41,525 nucleotides of DNA, taken from CAWIUB01 sp963839175. Its GTDB lineage: Bacteria > Actinomycetota > Actinomycetes > Mycobacteriales > Jatrophihabitantaceae. The notes beneath the pieces are model-generated. The model was not told the origin of the DNA. It ran no database searches and saw nothing but the letters and a program-made list of their open reading frames with translations. Of the stretch, positions 1-8,900 are shown in pieces. The translations under genes were made by a program, and so were the position numbers. Numbering within the stretch: position 1 is the stretch's first letter; every line of letters begins with the position of its first letter. Location of the stretch: positions 1 to 41,525 of the forward strand of contig CAWIUB010000017.1 of the NCBI GenBank assembly GCA_963839175.1, read 5' to 3'.

Positions 1-81
1 TTAGCGTGGCTTGCGTGATCGTCGGCACGAGGCGCTGGCGACCTCCTCCGTGGTCGGCGTCGCATCCCGCCTGGGCCCGCC

Positions 82-1003
82 GTGGCTGACCGTCGGGTCA
101 TCGCCCTCGTCGGACCAACCGCGACCGGCAAGTCCGACCTGGCCGTGGCACTAGCCCAGCGACAGGACGCCGAGATCGTCAACGCCGACTCGATGCAGCT
201 CTACGCCGGAATGGACATCGGCACGGCGAAGCTGACGCCGGGGCAGCGCGGCGGCATCGCGCATCACCTGCTCGACATCTGGCCGATCGACAAGTCCGCG
301 GCCGTTGCCGAGTACCAGCAGCTGGCCCGGGCTTCGATCTCGGCGATCCACGGCCGGGGCAAGCTGCCGATTCTGGTCGGCGGGTCCGGTCTGTACCTGC
401 GCGGCGCATTGGACCGGCTGGAGTTCCCCGGTGAGTCGCCGCCGATCCGCCGCCGCCTCGATGCCGAGCTGGCGCATATCGGCGCCCCCGCGCTGCACTC
501 CCGGCTGCACAGCGTCGACCCCGAGGCGGCCAAGTCGATCCTGCCGACCAACGGCCGGCGTATCGTCCGGGCACTTGAGGTGATCGAGCTGACCGGTCGG
601 CCGTTCGCGGCCACCATGCCCGCGTTCGAGTCGGTGTATGACTGCGTGCAGCTCGGCCTGGATCGTGACGACCTGGACGACCGGGTGGCCGCACGGGTGC
701 ACGGGATGATGGACCGCGGCCTGCTGGACGAGGTCAGGCGGCTGCTTCCGAAGGGCCTGCGGACGAGCCCGACGGCGGGCAAAGCCCTGGGCTACGCGCA
801 GCTGCTGGGCTGCGTGGGCGACGACGGCATCGTGGTCGGCGACCTGAGCGAGGCCGTCGCGATCACCATCCGGGCCACCCGCCGGTTCCGTGCGCCGACA
901 GCGGTCCTGGTTCCGCCGAGACCCGCGGGTGCGCTGGTTCGACGCCGCGTCGCCGAACCTTCTCGACGACGTCACGCATACCGTGCATACCCTGAGCAGG
1001 TGA
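82..1003 (+). pseudogene. miaA: tRNA dimethylallyltransferase MiaA, apparent 1-base frameshift near the 3' end
   Basis: MiaA transfers the dimethylallyl group to A37 of tRNAs that read UNN codons. The N-terminus carries the P-loop GPTATGKSDLA (about residues 11-21), followed by the family motifs NADSMQLY, DIGTAK and LVGGSGLY. The frame is normal to TRRF at 877-888. There it leaves the family sequence and runs straight into dapF. Skipping one C at 888/889 restores the expected MiaA tail (VRRQRSWFRRDPRVRWFDA) and a TGA at 1001-1003, giving about 306 residues, the normal length. The GTG start at 82 leads directly into the P-loop region. The restored stop overlaps the dapF GTG, as in a normal operon. 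Whether the extra base is real or an assembly error cannot be told from the sequence; identity is certain. Confidence 0.9.
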
Positions 1004-1842
1004 GCGGTGTGCGGGTGGTGAAGGGCCACGGCACGGGGAACGACTTCGTCGTGCTGCCCGATCTGGACGGCCGCATTGATCTGTCGCCTGCTCTGGTCCG
1101 TGCGCTGTGCGATCGGCACGCCGGCGTCGGCGCGGACGGCGTACTGCGCGTCGTCCGCAGCGAGAACGACCCGGATGCCAAGGAGTTCGCACCGGGTGCC
1201 CCGTTCTTCATGGACTACCGCAATGCCGACGGATCCGTCGCCGAAATGTGCGGAAACGGGGTGCGCGTCTTCGTCAGGTACCTGCGGCGAGAAGGCCTCG
1301 TCGGCGAGAGGACGGCGGTCGCGACCCGCGGCGGGGTGCGGACTGCGGAATTGACCCGAGAGGGTCAGATCAGGGTCGAGATGGGCGCTGCCACGATCCT
1401 GGACGTCCGCCCACGGGTAAGCGTCTCCGCGCAGATTGTCGACACGCCCGGTGTCGCCGTCCGGGTGCCCAACCCGCATGTGGTGGTCACGCTTGCCGAT
1501 GGGCAGACGCTGGGCACGCTCGACCTCGCGAGCCCGCCGCAAGTCGATCCGCCCTTTCCTGAAGGGCAGAACGTCGAGTTCGTGGTACGGGCCGGTGAGC
1601 GGCATCTGGTCATGCGGGTGCACGAGCGGGGCGTCGGCGAGACACGATCGTGCGGAACGGGGATCTGCGCCGCAGTGGCCGCTGCGGGCGCGACCTCCGG
1701 CAGCGGTTGGCGGGTCGACGTGCCCGGCGGTACCACGCAGGTCGAGCGATTTCGGGACGGCACGATGTCCCTGACCGGCCCGGCCGTGCTGGTCGGTGAT
1801 ATCGAACTGGACCCGGCCTGGCTGGCTGCGGCTGGAGGGTAA
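1000..1842 (+). CDS. dapF: Diaminopimelate epimerase
   Basis: Converts LL- to meso-diaminopimelate in the cytoplasm, for lysine and peptidoglycan synthesis. Both catalytic cysteines are visible: Cys84 in AEMCGNGVRVF and Cys218 in ETRSCGTGICAA. The opening KGHGTGNDFVVLPD is also typical. The length of 280 residues fits the family. The GTG at 1000 is chosen because it gives the canonical N-terminus and overlaps the TGA of frame-corrected miaA. As written, the reading frame is also open upstream into miaA because of the insertion at 888/889, so an automatic caller would report a false 586-residue fusion. It is followed 42 bases later by hflX, in the same direction. Confidence 0.95.
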   Translation: MSGVRVVKGHGTGNDFVVLPDLDGRIDLSPALVRALCDRHAGVGADGVLRVVRSENDPDAKEFAPGAPFFMDYRNADGSVAEMCGNGVRVFVRYLRREGLVGERTAVATRGGVRTAELTREGQIRVEMGAATILDVRPRVSVSAQIVDTPGVAVRVPNPHVVVTLADGQTLGTLDLASPPQVDPPFPEGQNVEFVVRAGERHLVMRVHERGVGETRSCGTGICAAVAAAGATSGSGWRVDVPGGTTQVERFRDGTMSLTGPAVLVGDIELDPAWLAAAGG

Positions 1843-1884
1843 TCGCCTCGCCCTGGTCGGCACACCATGTAACGATGGATACCG

Positions 1885-3282
1885 ATGACCGAATCATTTG
1901 ACGACCAGGGCGGCTACGAACTCGAAGAGCGCCAGGCGCTGCGCCGCGTGGCGGGCCTGTCGACGGAGCTCGCCGATATCAGCGAGGTTGAGTACCGCCA
2001 GTTGCGCCTCGAGCGTGTGGTGCTCGTCGGTGTCTGGACGGCGGGCTCCCTGGACGAGGCCGAGAACTCGCTCATCGAGCTGGCCCGGCTCGCTGAAACG
2101 GCCGGTTCGCAGGTGCTGGACGGCCTCATCCAACGGCGTGGCAAGCCCGATCCAGCGACCTATATCGGATCCGGCAAGGCCAAGCAGCTGCGCGACATCG
2201 TGAACGGCGCCGGGGCTGACACGGTGATCTGCGACGGCGAGCTGACACCCGGTCAGCTGCGCCAGCTGGAGGACGTGGTTAAGGTCAAGGTCGTCGACCG
2301 CACCGCGCTGATCCTGGACATCTTCGCCCAGCACGCCCGCTCCAAGGAGGGCAAGGCGCAGGTGGAGCTCGCCCAGATGCAGTATCTGCTGCCACGCCTG
2401 CGCGGTTGGGGCGAGTCGCTGTCCCGTCAGGTAGGCGGCCGGGCCGCCGGCGGCGCAGGTATCGGCGGCCGGGGCCCGGGCGAGACCAAGATCGAGATCG
2501 ACCGGCGCAGGATCAAGTCGCGGATGGCGAAGCTGCGCAAGCAGATCGCGCACATGAAGACAGCCCGAGACGTCAAGCGCGCGCAGCGGGTCGACCGCCA
2601 AGTGCCGAGCGTGGTGATCGCCGGCTACACGAACGCCGGCAAGTCTTCGCTGCTCAACCTCCTCACTGACGCCGGTGTCCTGGTCGACAACACGCTGTTC
2701 GCAACGCTGGACCCCACCGTGCGCCGTTGCCAGGCGTCTGACGGACGTCCGTACACGCTCGCGGACACGGTCGGCTTCGTCAGGCACCTGCCGACCCAGC
2801 TCGTCGAGGCGTTCCGCTCGACGCTCGAGGAAGTAGCCGACGCCGACCTGATCCTGCACGTGGTCGATGCCTCCGACGCCGATCCGCAGGTGCAGATCCG
2901 CGCGGTGCGGGAGGTCTTTGCCGACCTCGGAGCGCTGGACGTGCCGGAGCAGCTGGTGTTCAACAAGATCGATACCGCGAACCCGGACATGCTGCTCCGG
3001 TTGCGGCGGTTGGCCCCGGCGGCGCTGTACGTCTCGGCCACGACTGGCGACGGGATCGACAAGCTGCAGGCGGTGCTCGAGGAGCAGTTGCCCAGCCCAC
3101 ACGTCGAGCTGACCGTACTCGTGCCCTACACCCGGGGCGACCTGGTTGCGCTAATCCATGGTAACGGCGAGGTGCTCTCGACCGAGCACACCGGCGAGGG
3201 CACGCTGGTCAATGCCCGGGTGAACGACGAGCTCGCCGCCGCGCTCGCCCCCTACGACACGGCTCTTGGCGTAGGCTCCTAG
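1885..3282 (+). CDS. hflX: GTPase HflX
   Basis: Ribosome-associated GTPase of the Obg-HflX superfamily, known to split stalled 70S ribosomes under stress. The N-terminal HflX domain holds GKPDPATYIGSGKAKQL and the glycine-rich GGRAAGGAGIGGRGPGETK. The GTPase domain follows, with G1 GYTNAGKSSLLN (about residue 247), G3 DTVGF and G4 NKID. The length of 465 residues is normal. The ATG at 1885 lies 42 bases after dapF, and tatA starts 37 bases downstream, so miaA-dapF-hflX-tatA may be one transcript. The miaA/dapF/hflX neighbourhood is conserved in actinobacteria. Confidence 0.95.
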   Translation: MTESFDDQGGYELEERQALRRVAGLSTELADISEVEYRQLRLERVVLVGVWTAGSLDEAENSLIELARLAETAGSQVLDGLIQRRGKPDPATYIGSGKAKQLRDIVNGAGADTVICDGELTPGQLRQLEDVVKVKVVDRTALILDIFAQHARSKEGKAQVELAQMQYLLPRLRGWGESLSRQVGGRAAGGAGIGGRGPGETKIEIDRRRIKSRMAKLRKQIAHMKTARDVKRAQRVDRQVPSVVIAGYTNAGKSSLLNLLTDAGVLVDNTLFATLDPTVRRCQASDGRPYTLADTVGFVRHLPTQLVEAFRSTLEEVADADLILHVVDASDADPQVQIRAVREVFADLGALDVPEQLVFNKIDTANPDMLLRLRRLAPAALYVSATTGDGIDKLQAVLEEQLPSPHVELTVLVPYTRGDLVALIHGNGEVLSTEHTGEGTLVNARVNDELAAALAPYDTALGVGS

Positions 3283-3319
3283 CAGTATCCGCGCAGCCGA
3301 AGCCGAAAGGGAGCTCGCC

Positions 3320-3604
3320 GTGGACTTGTTCGCTCCTGGGCACCTGATCCCCTTGCTAATCGTGTTCGCCGTGCTGTTCTTCGGCTGGAAGCAGCTGCCG
3401 GACATGGCGCGCTCGGTGGGTCGCTCGCTGCGCATCTTCAAGACCGAGATGAAGGGGATGGGTGACGACGACGCGACGCGCGACGGGCCGAAGGGCGCCC
3501 AGTCCGAGCAGACCGCCGTCGCGCCGCCCCCAACGGCAAGTGAGTCGCAGCCCGTTACGGCGCGGACCCCGAAGCCCGACCAGCAGCCCCCGGCCGCCGG
3601 CTGA
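3320..3604 (+). CDS. tatA: Twin-arginine translocase subunit TatA/E-type
   Basis: Small membrane protein of the Tat pathway, which exports folded proteins. It has a single N-terminal transmembrane helix (about residues 8-20, LIPLLIVFAVLFFG). The FG hinge follows, then an amphipathic helix (KQLPDMARSVGRSLRIFK) and a charged Pro/Gln-rich cytoplasmic tail; 94 residues is typical. The GTG start has AAAGGGAG about 8 bases upstream. The stop lies one base from the convergent lexA stop. No tatB or tatC is nearby. TatA rather than TatB is inferred from the short length and lack of a long coiled tail. Confidence 0.85.
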   Translation: MDLFAPGHLIPLLIVFAVLFFGWKQLPDMARSVGRSLRIFKTEMKGMGDDDATRDGPKGAQSEQTAVAPPPTASESQPVTARTPKPDQQPPAAG

Positions 3605-3605
3605 C

Positions 3606-4385
3606 TCAGACCTTCCGCAGGACCGCGACTACTCGGCCGAGGACGGTCGCGTCGTCGCCGGGGATCGGCGAGTACGCGGCGTTATGCGGTAGCAGCCAGA
3701 CATGACCGTCGCGGCGCCGCCACGTCTTCACGGTGGCCTCGCCGTCGATCATCGCCGCCACGATGTCGCCGTTCTCCGCGACCGGCTGCTGGCGGACCAC
3801 CACCCAGTCGCCGTCCGAGATCGCCGCGTCGATCATCGAGTCGCCGGCGACCCGCAGCATGAACAGTGTCCCCTCACCGACGAGCGTGCGGGGCAGCGGG
3901 AGGACGTCCTCGACCATTTCCTCCGCGAGGATGGGGCCGCCGGCGGCGATCCGGCCGACCATGGGGACGTACACCGGTGCCGAGGCGTGCTCTGGGGCAG
4001 CTTGGGCCTTGCGGCGCCCCGGTCGGCTCTTGGCTGGCTGTGCGTGGGATGCCTGCACGGTGACGGCCCGGGGCTGGCCGGCGTGGCGCCGCAGGTAGCC
4101 CTTGGCCTCCAGGGCCGCGAGCTGATGCGCCACGCTGGAGGTGGAGGACAGGCCCGCCGCCTCACAGATCTCCCGGATGCTCGGCGGATAGCCGCGCCGC
4201 TCGACCGCGTCGCGGATGACGTCGAGGATGACGCGCTGACGGGCCGTGAGCCCGTCGCCGGGGCTTCCAATGGGCAATGGCGTGACGGCGGCGCCGGGGG
4301 ATCGCGGCCTTCCGGCGGCGCCGGTGGGTCGGGCCGTCGATGCGGCCTTACGGCGCGAGACGGTCGGCTGCGGCTTTCGAGGCAC
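3606..4385 (-). CDS. lexA: SOS response repressor LexA
   Basis: Transcriptional repressor of the DNA-damage regulon that cleaves itself when RecA is activated. Order of domains: a basic 40-residue N-terminal extension; a winged-helix domain (LTARQRVILDVIRD, GYPPSIREICEAAGLSS); then an S24 peptidase domain. The cleavage site is Ala148-Gly149 (RIAAGGP), the nucleophile Ser183 (AGDSM) and the general base Lys220 (EATVKTW). The spacings of 35 and 37 residues equal those of E. coli LexA. The GTG start has GGAG at a good distance. A SOS box lies about 120 bases upstream, so autoregulation is likely. The gene is divergent from the LysM gene. Confidence 0.97.
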   Translation of the reverse strand: MPRKPQPTVSRRKAASTARPTGAAGRPRSPGAAVTPLPIGSPGDGLTARQRVILDVIRDAVERRGYPPSIREICEAAGLSSTSSVAHQLAALEAKGYLRRHAGQPRAVTVQASHAQPAKSRPGRRKAQAAPEHASAPVYVPMVGRIAAGGPILAEEMVEDVLPLPRTLVGEGTLFMLRVAGDSMIDAAISDGDWVVVRQQPVAENGDIVAAMIDGEATVKTWRRRDGHVWLLPHNAAYSPIPGDDATVLGRVVAVLRKV

Positions 4386-4505
4386 GGGGGATCTCCTGTT
4401 CTTGTCGTTGGTCCGTGTTCTTGTCGTTGATCCGCCGGGCCGACTGGGACTGGGCCGACGCGGCAGACCCGCTGACTCGAACGGTAATCCGATCTGCCCA
4501 TAATC

Positions 4506-4521
4506 TCAAACATCTGTTCGA
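4506..4521. promoter_or_regulatory. SOS box (LexA operator), lexA-proximal
   Basis: TCAAACATCTGTTCGA matches the actinobacterial/Bacillus-type palindrome TCGAAC-N4-GTTCGA with one mismatch in one half-site. It lies upstream of lexA in the region between lexA and the divergent LysM gene, as expected for LexA autoregulation. Confidence 0.75.
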
Positions 4522-4588
4522 ACGACACGCCGAGGGGCGATGGTTCTTGTCGGTGGCCGGTGGTACACCTGACCGCACAGGCGTTCGA

Positions 4589-4604
4589 TAGAACGATTGT
4601 TCGA
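4589..4604. promoter_or_regulatory. SOS box (LexA operator), LysM-gene-proximal
   Basis: TAGAACGATTGTTCGA has a perfect GAAC-N4-GTTC core. It sits 61 bases before the ATG of the LysM gene, which suggests that gene is SOS-induced. With the box at 4506 it makes two operators 83 bases apart in one divergent control region. Confidence 0.8.
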
Positions 4605-4665
4605 CTAGCGGATCGCCTGCGTCGTCCCATCGTCTGTTCCGCGAATGTCAGCGAGGTAGATCGAG

Positions 4666-5202
4666 ATGTCCCACCTATTCGCAGCCACCGAATTCCCGCC
4701 CGCCGTAGTGATTCCGCCGGTAGCCCGGGGCGGTGTTCCTGTGCGTCCGGTCGCGCAGCAGGGCGCGACAATCCTGGCGTTCCGCCCGCGACCCGAGCGA
4801 TTGGCGATACCGCGCGCGGTCCGGCCTGTGTCGTCGCGGTTATCCGAGGAGACAGCGGTACGGCCCGATCTGCGTGCCATCGCGGGCGCTCTGGATGCGG
4901 CTCCTGACGCGGCTACACCAGCGCCATTGCGGTTGACCCGGCGGGGGGTCGGCGCCCTCGCCGGACTCACCGCGCTGCTGGCGGGCGCGCTGCTGTGGAT
5001 CGCCCACCTCTCGGCACCGGCCGTGAGCGCGGTTGACGGGCGTCCGGACTCGATCACGGTGCGCAGCGGGGACACCCTCTGGTCGATCGCGGCGACCGTC
5101 GCACCCGAGCGCGATCCCCGACAGGTCGTTGCTGACCTCGAGCGGATCAACCAGCTCAGGTCGCCGGTGCTTGTCCCCGGTCAGCTACTGCGGACCGGTT
5201 GA
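4666..5202 (+). CDS. LysM-domain membrane protein, probable SOS-induced division inhibitor (ChiZ/DivS-type)
   Basis: 178 residues: a proline-rich cytoplasmic N-terminus, one transmembrane helix (about residues 100-118, VGALAGLTALLAGALLWIA) and a C-terminal LysM domain (SITVRSGDTLWSIAATV) that should bind peptidoglycan outside the membrane. Position between lexA and nrdR, with a SOS box in front, matches mycobacterial Rv2719c/ChiZ and corynebacterial DivS, SOS-induced proteins that slow division. Sequence similarity in the N-terminal half cannot be judged, so function is inferred from context and architecture. No separate hydrolase domain is evident. Confidence 0.75.
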   Translation: MSHLFAATEFPPAVVIPPVARGGVPVRPVAQQGATILAFRPRPERLAIPRAVRPVSSRLSEETAVRPDLRAIAGALDAAPDAATPAPLRLTRRGVGALAGLTALLAGALLWIAHLSAPAVSAVDGRPDSITVRSGDTLWSIAATVAPERDPRQVVADLERINQLRSPVLVPGQLLRTG

Positions 5203-5274
5203 CTGATGGGTCGTGAGCGCGGCGACACGCCCGAAACATGTCTTGCGCAAAGACGGACGTCGTTCTACTGTCAA

Positions 5275-5290
5275 CCCCTACATCTAGTAG
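5275..5290. promoter_or_regulatory. Candidate NrdR box
   Basis: The segment CCCCTACATCTAGTAG lies about 140 bases before nrdR. Its centre CTACATCTAG agrees at 8 of 10 positions with the core of the published NrdR-box consensus (acaCwAtATaTwGtgt), though the flanks match poorly. An ACAC...GTGT inverted repeat follows at 5293-5302 and could be part of a second site. NrdR normally represses its own nrd operon through paired boxes, so autoregulation of nrdRJ is likely. Confidence 0.5.
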
Positions 5291-5432
5291 TTACACTGGT
5301 GTAAGTTCGCCACAGATTGGGTTTAGCGGTCCACAGAGCGGAAGAGATACCCACAGGACCGTCCCGAGCCGGCGAACCGTGACGGGCACCTCGACCAGAG
5401 GCACCGCGACACTCGCGAAGGAGGCGAATCCG

Positions 5433-5918
5433 ATGCGCTGCCCGTATTGCCGTCATCCCGACTCGCGCGTCGTCGACTCCCGCGAGCAAGACGAAGGCCA
5501 GGTAATCCGCCGCCGTCGCAGCTGCCCGCAGTGCGGGCGGCGGTTCACCACGGTCGAGGAGGCCACCCTCGCGGTCATCAAGCGCAGCGGGGTGACCGAA
5601 CCGTTCAGCCGGGGCAAGGTGGTCAACGGGGTACGCCGGGCCTGTCAAGGACGGCCGGTCGACGAGGATGCGCTCGCGCAGCTCGCGCAGGCCGTCGAAG
5701 ACAGCGTGCGTGCCGCCGGCGTCGCCGAGGTGCCGAGCGACGAGGTGGGACTCGCCATCCTCGGCCCGCTCCGCGAACTCGACGAGGTCGCCTATCTGCG
5801 GTTCGCGAGCGTCTACCAGAGCTTCAGCTCGACCGACGACTTCGAGAAGGCGATCACCGAGTTGCGTAACGACCACCGAAAGAACCAGCCATCCAGGGAG
5901 AGGGAGAACACACGATGA
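5433..5918 (+). CDS. nrdR: Transcriptional repressor NrdR
   Basis: Zinc-finger/ATP-cone repressor of ribonucleotide reductase genes that senses dATP/ATP. The N-terminus MRCPYCRHPDSRVVDSRE and CPQCGRRFTT supplies the four zinc-binding cysteines. The ATP-cone follows (VIKRSGVTEPFSRGKV to about residue 140). Length is 161 residues, normal. The frame is open 195 bases further upstream, but the ATG at 5433 is chosen because it starts the family's N-terminus and has AAGGAGG 9 bases before it. Its TGA overlaps the nrdJ ATG (ATGA), so the two are translationally coupled. Confidence 0.97.
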   Translation: MRCPYCRHPDSRVVDSREQDEGQVIRRRRSCPQCGRRFTTVEEATLAVIKRSGVTEPFSRGKVVNGVRRACQGRPVDEDALAQLAQAVEDSVRAAGVAEVPSDEVGLAILGPLRELDEVAYLRFASVYQSFSSTDDFEKAITELRNDHRKNQPSRERENTR

Positions 5919-8900
5919 CCGAGGCCGTCGAGACGGGTGCCCACGAACCGCAGCAGCGGGTGCCCGAGCCACACTTTCCGGCGGACGGGTTGCAGGTGCG
6001 CCGCCTCTTTACGACCCCGGATGTGCATCCCTACGACGAGGTGACCTGGGAGCGCCGCGACGTCGTCATGACGAACTGGCGTGACGGCTCGATCAACTTC
6101 GAGCAGCGCGGCGTGGAGTTCCCGGGCTTCTGGTCGGTGAACGCGGCCAACATCGTCACCACGAAGTACTTCCGCGGGGCGGTGGGCAGCGACACCAGGG
6201 AATGGTCGCTGCGTCAGCTCATCGACCGGGTCGTCCACCAATACCGGGCGGCCGGGGAGCTCAACGGCTACTTCGCATCAGCCGCGGACGCCGAGCTGTT
6301 CGAGCGGGAGCTGACCTGGATGCTGCTGCACCAGGTGTTCAGCTTCAACTCGCCGGTGTGGTTCAACGTCGGAACCAGCTCCCCGCAGCAAGTCTCGGCG
6401 TGCCAGCCGTACGACTCTTTGGTCAGCACGTCGGCCGGACTCGTCCCGATCGGGCAACTCGTCGAGCACGACGCCGTCGGCACCAAGGTTTTCGACGCAC
6501 ACGGCGTCACGACAGTGCGCGCGACGAAGCGCAACGGCATCAAGCCGGTCCTGCGCATCACCACGAAGGCGGGTCATACGCTCGACGTCACGGCGGACCA
6601 CCTCGTGTGGAGAAGTTCCGGTGCGGGCACCGGATCGTTCTTGCCCGCGGGACAGCTGGCCATCGGCGACCAGCTCGAATGGCATCGCCGCCCGGCATTC
6701 GGCGAGGCCGAGATCGATGCGCGCGAGGTGGCCGAGGCGGCGCTGGCCGGCTGGTTGCAGGCTGACGGTTTCGTCCGCCAGTACACCGGCACGAATAAGT
6801 CGCTCACGATCGAGGCGATGACGGTCAATGACGCCGAGTTGGCTTGGGTGACGTCCGCCCTGGACGTCGTGCTACCCGATGTGCACCGCCACGAGCGGCG
6901 GGTGGCGACGCAACGCGCTGACCTGGACTGCCGGCGCACACGCTTGTACGGCCAGTTGCTGGAGCCGTTTGTCGACAAGTGGAGTCTGCGTCTGCGCGGA
7001 GTGGCGCAGACCGTGCCGGCACAGCTGTACGCCGCACCACTGCCGGTGGTTGCCGCCTACCTGCGCAGCCTGTTCCAGGCCGAGGGCTACGTGTCGCGAC
7101 GGGATCGATCGACGCTCGTCGGGCTCGACATGATCGGTGAGGAGCTGGTGCGCGGCGTGCAAGCCTTGCTGAGCCGCTTCGGCGTCTTCGCCCGGGTAGG
7201 GCGCAAGCCCGAGAAGCGTGCCAACCGGCACGATCTGTGGGGGGTTCGCATCCAGAGCGCGGGCGACCGACGGATCTTCGCCGACGAGATCGGCTTCGTC
7301 GACGAGATCAAGACCGCGAAGCTCGAGCGGTCGTTCGATCTGCCCGGTCTGGCAGCCCGGCCGGTGAAGCGCCTGGAGATCGCAGACATCGAGTCGCGGG
7401 GCGAGATGGACGTCTACGACATCCAGACCGAGAGCGGGGAGTATCTGTCCGCGGGCGGCCTGCGTGTGCACAACTGCTTCATCCTGAGCGTCGACGACAC
7501 TATGGATTCGATACTTAATTGGTATCGCGAGGAAGGTCTGATCTTCAAGGGTGGCTCGGGTGCCGGGCTGAACCTGTCGCGGATTCGCTCGTCTAAGGAG
7601 CTGCTCTCCTCCGGCGGCACGGCGTCCGGCCCGGTCAGCTTCATGCGCGGCGCCGACGCGTCGGCCGGCACGATCAAGTCCGGCGGTGCCACCCGGCGGG
7701 CCGCGAAGATGGTCGTTCTCGACATCGACCACCCCGATATCGAGGAGTTCATAGAGACCAAGGCGCGTGAAGAGGACAAGATCCGGGTCCTGCGCGACGC
7801 CGGTTTCGACATGGACCTCGGGGGGCACGACATCACCTCGGTCCAGTACCAGAACGCCAACAACTCGGTGCGGGTGACCGACGAGTTCATGCGGGCGGTC
7901 GAGGAGGGCGGACAGTTCGGGCTGCGGGCCCGCAAGACGCACGAGGTCATCGACACCGTCGATGCCAAGGCGCTGTTCCGCAACGTCGCCCAGGCGGCAT
8001 GGGAGTGCGCCGACCCCGGTATCCAGTACGACGACACGATTAACGACTGGCACACGAATCCGGAAACCGGACGAATCACCGCATCTAACCCATGCTCGGA
8101 GTACCTGAGCCTCGACAACACGTCATGCAACCTGGCGTCGCTCAACCTGCTGAAATTCCTGCGGGACGACGACACCTTCGACGTGCAGAAGTTCGTGGGA
8201 GCGGTCGAGCTGATCATTACCGCAATGGACATCTCGATCTGCTTCGCCGATTTCCCGACCCAGGCGATCGGGGTGAACACCCGGGCCTACCGTCAGCTGG
8301 GCATCGGCTACGCGAACTTGGGCGCACTGCTGATGACGTCGGGTCACGCCTACGACTCCGACGGCGGTCGGGCTCTCGCCGGGGCGATCACGTCGCTGAT
8401 GACGGCCACCTCCTACCGTCGCTCGGCGGAGCTGGCTGGGATCGTCGGCCCGTACGAGGGGTATGCCCGCAACGCCACCGCGCACGCACGGATCATGCGC
8501 AAGCACGCCGCGGCCAACGACGCTGCCCGGCGGATGGACGACATGGATCGCGACATCTTCGCCGCTGCCACGGACGAGTGGGCGAAGGTCAACCAGCTCG
8601 GTGGGCGCAACGGCTGGCGCAACGCGCAGGCTTCCGTGCTCGCGCCAACGGGATGCCTCGTCGGCGACACCCTGGTGACGACTGACCGCGGCCTGCTGCG
8701 GCTCCGGGAACTCGGTGACGTGTACGGCGACACGTGGCAGGACCTCGACATCCAGGTCTCCACCGACGAGGGCGCACGTTCCGCGACGAAGTTCTTCATC
8801 AACGGCGAGGAGCCCACGCGCCGCATCGTGACCAAGGGCGGATACCGCATCCAGGGCACGCTGGCGCACCGCATCAAGGTCGTCGACCCGACTTCGGGCC

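Noticed and set aside
1..81. C-terminus of an upstream gene before miaA
   Set aside because: Only about 27 codons are available and none of the three forward frames matches a protein I recognise, so no call is made.
82..1842. A natural MiaA-DapF fusion protein
   Set aside because: A one-base correction restores both canonical termini and a normal stop/start overlap, so fusion by insertion is simpler than a designed two-domain enzyme.
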